Notes under the pieces: model-generated
Databases searched by the model: none
What the model was told of the DNA's origin: nothing
Seen by the model: only the letters and a program-made list of their open reading frames with translations
Assembly (NCBI RefSeq): GCF_905220415.1
Contig: NC_059539.1
Location: forward strand, 1,736,001-1,800,000
From: Colias croceus
Taxonomy: Eukaryota > Arthropoda > Insecta > Lepidoptera > Pieridae
Direction: 5' to 3'
Length of the DNA: 64,000 nt
In this document: positions 56,931 to 64,000 of the stretch, in pieces
Position numbering within the stretch: the stretch's first letter is position 1
How the letters are laid out: the number at the start of each line of letters is the position of its first letter
Program-made: the position numbers and the translations under genes

Positions 56931-59490
56931 TATAGATTTGTAAAAGGTGGAATTAAAAATGTAATTTGAAGTATTATGAAAAAAAAATCGAATAATCAAT
57001 GTTTATTGTTTTTGAATTCCGGTACAAATTGTCTCAGTGAGTAGCTCTAATTCCACTACGCATATGCGAATATATATAAAAGAAACGTATCAAATAACAT
57101 CTCACATACAAATAAGTACAATGTTATGGAAAATTCTGAAAATAATATGTTTATTGACTTGCCAAATCACATGATACCTATTTTCCTGGTAAGAATGTTA
57201 AAGTTAAAAACATCCTGCTTAGTAAATATTTGTTTGTTAGTGAGAGCGAATCATTCTGGTCTGTAAGTATACTTACCTAACATATTTAATTTTAATTAAT
57301 TCTAGGATTCTTATATTTTGTAACCAACTCCAAAACAACTTCATAATCTATGCAATTCAGTTTGCTGAGTGATGGTAAAATTTTGTCTGATACCCCGATT
57401 ATACCTATGTGTTTCCTTCTAATATAAGTTCTTACTCTGGATCAATACACATATTAAAAATCCCATCACAAGTAACCGTTTCCAAATTCCAATCAGAAAG
57501 TCCACCTGTATCGGCAAAATTTTAATCTAAAAATAATCCATATAAATATTGGATACAATTAGGATCAAGAACAACACCTCAATAGATAGAAGATAACTTC
57601 AAGTGGCCAATAAGGCCATGTTATCAAAAATTCTTTGATAACTCAACCGTGGAAGCGTGAAGATTCCAAACAATAACCTTGATTAATGGTTACAGGCGGA
57701 AATAATGTATGAACAATGCGTGTAACATGCATTTAAAAGGCACATTCTTGGTCTATAATTTAGATTTAGTGAGATTTAGAAAAGTTTATAGAAAACTGGC
57801 TGGAGACTGCTTTAAACGCCTGGTACCTACGCTGGGTAAAATTGACTTTCTGATAATCCAGATCGATCTACATCTCCGTGCCAAAATTTTATAAAGAACC
57901 GATTTACTGATTTTACGTGAGAGAATTATTAACATCTAACCATCCATCGTATAAACCTCTTCGTTTCGAAAATTAGGAAGAAAATCTGGTAAGTAATAGC
58001 TGACATCGTAGAAATTTTCCACCACTTTTTCAAACCGTTTAAGTTTGTTTTCAAGATAATTATTACCTATGTAACCAGACAAATTGAAAAGATGTAGAAG
58101 ATTTACTAACTAGTCTTACTTAAGGGCCCTTAGTAGGTGAACCCGGCAAAATGGACTGTTTTCTATGAGCTATAATTAAAAATATTGAAGTTTTTTCGCA
58201 CTGAAATTTCTAATATGTATTACGGAACGTATGTGTGATGGGATGACTGTTTCCAAAACACGATTGGAAAAATTTTGCTCGATAAAAAAAAATCCTGAAG
58301 TTACCTCTAAAATATCATATAAATGCTCATTACAACCGTATTTTACTATAATATTTCGTATAAAATCACAAATACATAGGTATTTACCTTCTCGATTTCG
58401 TGACTGTTTTAGATTTAGAAAATACTAAATATTTTCATTCACTTTTTGATAAAAATGTGAATGGCGCTTACGATTTTTAGTTTCGAGCACGTTGATTCCA
58501 TACTAAACGCGGATCCCCTCACCGCTTACCTCAGGCCCGAATAGCTGAATTTTCGCTGACCGCCTAACCCCCCTTAATAGAAATATGTAGAAAATATTTG
58601 CAAGAAATGCCTTAATGGCATATAATGCTTGGCCAATTGTTACGAGTCGATATGACAAATATTTTGTAGATACTATCGAGTATCTCTTTAATTTGCAGCA
58701 TTTTAAAACTCTCCTAGTTTCCGGAAGTAAATATCATATAGTAAATATTTGGATTATAATTTTCCTATCGCGCTTGATTATAAACAAAAATTATACCTAC
58801 AACTAATGTGGGAACTTTTCCTTATAATAATAGATTAAATTGTAGATAATCATATAGGTAAACATGATAATATAAAATCCGACATTTGACCCGTTTTTTT
58901 ATTAATTGCTCATTTATATTTTACTTTAGAGAATTTATCAGTTGCATTTTTCAGTTTAACTGCTCTTATTCACAATATCTCTTGTTTTATTTTCGTCATA
59001 CTAACAGAATATTATATATTATCAACATTTACTTATCAGGTATTTCAGATAATCATTTAATTATTAATTTTTGCATATATTCAATTAGCATAGGTCAGTT
59101 AGCATTAATTATTGGCTAATTAGAATATAATAATTAATTATTTTCAATTGATATTAAAAGGAATTTATTATGGTAATTAGGGATTCGCACGCGATTCCTT
59201 ATCTTTAACTAGTACAGTTTTGATTTCGAGCATTGACCCTTATTGGTCTTTTCCGGAATTTAATTTCACTGTCGCGTGCTAGATTTCAGTTAAGATATTG
59301 ATTTGAATACTTTGTTTATTTTTAGTATTATCTTACATTCCTTTGCGGTTGTAATGCTGTCTCTGATTTTAATTCATTAATTAAATTATAAAATTAGAGG
59401 TATTTGCGGATGTCAGTCAAGTATCGTTATCAGATCATTCATTTTCTTTAGGGGCATTTACAGATTATTATTTTTGTTTAGTTGTTTTCA
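56931..59490. other. no gene seen
   Basis: AT-rich intergenic DNA. Short ORFs have no codon bias, domain or splice context. Confidence 0.5.
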
Positions 59491-59494
59491 GTAT

Positions 59495-59620
59495 GTCCGT
59501 ACGATCCGCACTGGACGGCGAGCTGATAAGCGCATTGCTTATATACCCTCGCATTGGTTACATTAGATAAGCCGACATTTGCACTCTTTTGTTCCTGTAA
59601 CCGATATGACAGAATTGTAT
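59495..59620. promoter_or_regulatory. unique patch with GATA sites
   Basis: GGACGGCGAGCTGATAAGCG, CTTATATACC, a CCAAT-type ATTGG and AGATAAG lie within 100 bp. Possible enhancer or minor promoter; no transcript start can be assigned. Confidence 0.25.
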
Positions 59621-60339
59621 AAATAATACGGTTAGCGTGATTTTAAACATGTGAACTTTGTGAAGCGTGATTGGTTTGCGTGCGTGGAAGGGCGTGGGCT
59701 GAAATGTGCTTATGGGTTTTTTATAAAGTTCGTGCACGTTTTTGTTTTGAATGTTTATTTGACTTCTTTTCTTTTATCAAATAGAAGTATGTTCCTATAG
59801 CTGCTATCCAGATCATCTTTTTTATTTCCTGATATTTTATTCTAAAAAAAAGATCAGCTCTTGAAAAATCTAATTTGTACTTATAGGTAGTGTTTTTGTC
59901 GTTGAAAGTTGAAAGAGTTACCATATTTTTAATGTATGTTATTCTATTCAAATCTCTTCTATTTATTCTATGTATGAGGCAAATGTATGTTTATTTTCTT
60001 AAAACCTTTAATATACTTATAGAAATCATGTACCTAAACGCTAATACATAATGAGCTAATTAAGACGCTAGCGTTCAGCAACCTCATATTATATATCCTT
60101 AAGTGATTTAAAGAACTATTAGGGACCAATAATTTTACAACTTCTACTTAGTCTAAACTACATGTTTTTAAGATCTGTTTTTTAATAGATACGCATTTGT
60201 AACTGTTTATTAAGCTTTTACACGCAAGCACAAACACATTCATATTTTTATATCGTATACCTAATTACTGTTATAACACATTTAATTGCATATTTTCACC
60301 ACCAAGAACACAAAATGCAAGTGGAAAATTACGAATTGC

Positions 60340-60425
60340 ACAAGTATTGGTATCACGTATGTGTGGGTGACGCGTACGTGACGTCACACACACGCGCCCA
60401 CTGCGTGCTCGCTTGACGTGGGAGC
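60340..60425. other. CpG-rich patch with CRE core
   Basis: GACGCGTACGTGACGTCACAC lies near 60369, resembling the CRE cores at 48950-49490. No coding frame. Confidence 0.3.
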
Positions 60426-61325
60426 TAATACCCAGTATAATTATTATCTGTGGCAAAATACAATGTAATTTTGTGCTAATTTTGATAATCCATCTGTAAA
60501 GGTGAAAGTGTTTTCACTGTTTTGCTCTATTTTCAAGTGAACACTATTTTAAACTGGATTTCGGAGTTTCATTCCTCGCACAGACGCATAAAGCTTTTTC
60601 TTTGAGTTCACGTGATTTTTTTTTTAAATAAATTAATTTGTTTAAAGAAATGTATTGGCATCGTAAAAAGGTCAAAGTCAACAAATGTAACAATTTATAT
60701 TTACAGTACCTACCTACTGCATTATGCGTAGTAGGTACCTTTGTACTATTTTTAAAACGATAATTAAATTCATGTTACTCAATAAAAAGAAATATACATA
60801 TAATATTTATTATATTTTTCATAAATGAAGGAAAGGGTGCGACAGGTACGTAAAATTCGATAGCAAAAGAAAATCCTCTTTAATTAGTTTGTGCGTAATA
60901 ACAGGTGTTGTAGGGAAATACTTGCCATGTTGGCTTGTCGCCAAATGTGTGGACTTTGGACCAAGCCTTGCTTCCTACTTCTAACCTGAAGTTTATTCAA
61001 TTAATGCGTAAACACGGTATTTTTTTATGTGGCGTAAACATGATTAAATATCATGTACGGTACTTCTTATTTATAATTCCTTCTTACTCATAAATATTGT
61101 TCTTACACTCATATTCTGCTGTTAGAAATCACAAGAATGCACTCTGTTTTTTGACCACAATTGAATCTTAATAAATAAATGTATTTGCCTACTTATTAAC
61201 AGTGTTTTGTAAAAGCTCCTTATTGCTAAAATAAAATTATAAAGTAAACAAGGATAATAATCAATTTCCAGAGAGAAAGTAATATACAAAAGAAAAATGT
61301 TGTGTGGTTTTATGAAACCACGGTA

Positions 61326-61460
61326 AAAGTGAAACTGTTCGAACGGTTAACACTGCTTTGTGTAGCGCATGTCGCGTATACCTACTCGGCAGCCGCGATA
61401 CACGCGACATGCGCTACACAGACCAAAAAGTTTGAGACGATGTAATAAAAGTTTCACTTT
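61326..61460. mobile_element. MITE with strong inner hairpin
   Basis: AAAGTGAAACT at the left and AGTTTCACTTT at the right. Inside, 61359-61380 and 61399-61420 pair over 22 bp with one mismatch (GTAGCGCATGTCGCG). The ends resemble the GAAGTGAAACT family. Confidence 0.65.
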
Positions 61461-61491
61461 AATAAAAAGTATAAACAATGATCATATTATT

Positions 61492-61685
61492 GAAGTGAAA
61501 TTTCTTTATCGGGGTTGGAAAAAAAATTAGTGTAACATTTTTTCGTTACGCGTGACATTTTTCCGTAACGCGCCATCTTTTTCTTATCCCTACCATGCGT
61601 GATTCGACGACGTATTTCTGTAAAATTGCATATATACTTAGTAAATTATTTTTTGAAAAATAAGGTCATAAAGAAGTTTTACTTC
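61492..61685. mobile_element. MITE, GAAGTGAAATTTC end
   Basis: Starts GAAGTGAAATTTCTTTATCG, contains CGTTACGCGTGACATTTTTC, and ends AAGAAGTTTTACTTC. A well-preserved 194-bp copy. Confidence 0.7.
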
Positions 61686-62440
61686 TTACGTGTGTATGTA
61701 CACTAGTACACGCACACATTTTTTTTTCTATGTAGACTGTAGTAACGAAGTTTTTCTCTACTAACAGTACCTAAAGCTGTCTACAAAATATAAAATTTAT
61801 AAAGAACACAGACGAATTTCAGATTATTTTCAGATTATTTCAAACCCCAAATTCAATGTAAAGTTAACTCTACATATTCAAGCTACCGTGTCGAAGTTAA
61901 ATTTAACTGATGATTCAACATGCCGGCCCTTTGTTTGGTCACTTGATCTTATAGGCTACGTTTGCTGGATTAAAATTTGCATCTGGTGTAATTATTTATT
62001 TATACATTAAAGGTTTTTTTTTTAATAATGCTAATTAATAAAACAAATCGAATATTTGGACCAAATAAATATGAAGTACCTACCTATAAAAATAAATATA
62101 AATTATACCTAGGTATACATAGGTACTACATACCTATTTCCTTTTCCTAAAAAAATATTATAACGTTTTCAAACATAGATTTTTATTATTATTTATATAA
62201 ATTATGACGAACCTTGCCCCTCAATCATAGACATTTGTTTACATTTCTCAAATCTCAAACGGTTATCGAAATGCTGTTACTATAAATAAAATAAAAGGGA
62301 CGGAATAAGTTCAGCGACTTCTAGGGCGTGACGTTGTATTGTAGCAAAGTGAAGAAACTTTCCCAATCAAATGTGGAACGGACAAACTAATATCACTGTA
62401 TTATATTTCAAACGCAGTAGCTACAATGATATCCACAGCA
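61686..62440. other. no gene seen
   Basis: AT-rich intergenic DNA without features I can support. Confidence 0.5.
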
Positions 62441-62900
62441 ACGCAATAATGTGCCAATAAAATTATAATGGAGTCATCGACTTATTTTCTTTCAACGAAA
62501 ACTTTCTAGTCCAGCTGTTTATCCCGTGCCAAATGTCAAAATCCTGGCACAGATTGTAAACAACACGGATTAAAAAAATTGGCCCACACATTGCCAACAA
62601 ATTTAAATGTGGAACGTATCTCGTACATTGAAAACATCAGGGCGTGGTCCTTCGTACGGAGGCGAGGCGCTTCAATAAGTTGAACCGTCCAGAAACTGTT
62701 GACCTCTGCTGTATTTAATTTCCTCGCCGCTATCGTCTTCACTCGTATGAAGGGCGAAGGGCGGGGCAGGCTCTCGTGAAATGGTCGTTGTTTTTAGCGC
62801 GTTGCGTTCTATTTTTAAAAGTCGCAAGGCAACCACGCGCGGCCCGCGTGGCTTTGTTTTGCTCAGATACGCGCCATGTTGAATAACAAGCACTCACGAG
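62441..62900. other. unique, partly CpG-rich segment
   Basis: No repeat ends; CpG-rich from 62640, with GGGCGGGGC (Sp/KLF-type box) and CCACGCGCGGCCCGCGTGG. Open frames on the minus strand lack domains. Possible promoter or conserved enhancer. Confidence 0.35.
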
Positions 62901-63414
62901 CGACGTGAAATTTTTTTATTGTACTGTCATGTTATCTCTGTAACTAAGCGTGTTGCGCTGATGAGCACAATATTTATATAAAATTGTAAATACTCACAAT
63001 TAATGAGAGTAAATCCGATATGCTAACTAGCTCTGCCGGTGATAAAACTATAATTAAAAACAAACAATAATTATACGTTATCAGTTTAATTGTGAAATTA
63101 GTACATAGGTACTAAGCAACTAGTCATGTTTTTATTACAATCTTTAGTGTGATAATAATTTTGATACTTACAATCTATTTTTTAAATACTATTCAAACAG
63201 ATTTATTTATTTAGGAAACTGAACTATTTAAAGTCATCGTATTGATTGTATACAATAATATTATGTATTGAAATACTTGATTGACAGATTAATAAATTGA
63301 ATACCTACGTTACGACTGCCTTAAACAATCAACCATTACTATATTTGTACTACAATAACTCATTCATCACCAACATTAAGTACAATAACCTCATGCGCAT
63401 ACTAATTGCCATTT

Positions 63415-63438
63415 GATTAATTTGCATGCAAATTAATC
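63415..63438. promoter_or_regulatory. perfect palindrome with paired octamer motifs
   Basis: The palindrome is centred on GCATGC; each half carries ATTTGCAT / ATGCAAAT (POU octamer) flanked by GATTAA / TTAATC homeodomain-type sites. Function inferred. Confidence 0.4.
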
Positions 63439-63529
63439 GACATCCCCCTGAGAGGTGTTTAGTCGACGACGATCCGCCGCCGACTGATGCGAGTTCGAGC
63501 GTCGAGCCCCGACTTCGACTATCACATTG

Positions 63530-63720
63530 ATAAGCTAGACCAATCAGAGTTGACCTTCCCTTCCCCTCGCGCGTAATACAAACCTATACCATCAAGATGC
63601 TTGAGTTAGACGAGTCAAGGGTCTTATTAAATTGGTCGTAGATTACAAATGCGCTTACGCAAATGACTGTATGTATAAAAAGATTGGCGAGAGTCAACAC
63701 GAGATAGGGTGTCTGCGGCG
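63530..63720 (+). promoter_or_regulatory. possible promoter near the right edge
   Basis: TGATAAG at 63529-63535, CCAATCAG at about 63540, then TATAAAAAG at 63674-63682, followed by GC-richer DNA. A start near 63705 is plausible. No coding exon is recognisable before the window ends. Confidence 0.3.
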
Positions 63721-64000
63721 GCACTAGGGTCATGGATCAGTTTGTTTGGCTCACTTGTTTTAAATATCTTTTTTTTTTTATTTAGGTGGATTGGTATCGG
63801 TGGTAATTTGACCTTATTTATTTGTAGTCTCTTGCTTTATAGTTCCGATTTGTGTAAGAAATAGGTGCGTAGAAAGTGTTTAATTAATTTGTTACTTACG
63901 CATAGTCAGTTTTAAAGTTTATTTAAGTTTTTCATAGTAGGTTGGTACCTACAGAAAAAAGCTCCCCAACTTTCAAGCATTTTTAATATTTTTTTTTAAT

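Overview
The window is lepidopteran nuclear DNA: AT-rich, intron-bearing, and densely colonised by moth and butterfly repeats. About thirty copies belong to short non-autonomous Helitron families (5' TC, 3' CTAG, inserted between A and T). There are also tRNA-derived SINEs, CR1/jockey-like LINE fragments, several MITE families, a hAT remnant and a possible piggyBac-type pair of ends. The species cannot be named from the sequence.

Two host genes are supported. (1) At 35257-36427 (+) lies a complete two-exon Kruppel-like factor, the cabut / KLF10-KLF11 orthologue (325 aa, three C2H2 fingers), in the window's only strong CpG island. (2) At 24973-25012 (-) lies a 40-nt first coding exon reading MSRRKQSNPKPLKR, ending at a perfect GTAAGT donor. 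This is the NuRD-recruiting N-terminus of FOG / u-shaped proteins. The rest of that gene would lie to the left, so 1-24972 is best read as part of a long ush first intron. The two genes are divergent, about 10 kb apart. Both have a very short uORF that closes 3-5 nt before the main start codon.

Layout: 1-24972, probable ush intron with GATA-site clusters, Helitrons, a SINE pair and MITEs. 25013-25260, ush promoter and 5' UTR. 25261-34700, intergenic with Helitrons, a deleted hAT element and an 881-bp element with 172-bp inverted arms just upstream of cabut. 34700-36795, cabut promoter, gene and poly(A) signal. 36800-62400, repeat-rich intergenic DNA: a 127-bp minisatellite split by a 5'-truncated LINE, a possible 3.75-kb piggyBac relic full of nested insertions, a Helitron helicase pseudogene, and a degenerate tandem array with conserved CRE-like cores. 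62400-64000, mostly unique DNA with a possible promoter for a gene beyond the right edge.

A 1673-bp Helitron-like element is present twice, at 6319-7991 and 52525-54197, in opposite orientation. The copies have equal length and appear essentially identical by eye, and they bracket both genes. Regulatory themes fit the genes: GATA motifs cluster inside the putative FOG intron (FOG proteins are GATA cofactors), and the cabut promoter carries a carbohydrate-response-element-like paired E-box (cabut is a Mondo-Mlx target in Drosophila). These links are inference from motif reading, not from alignment or expression data.
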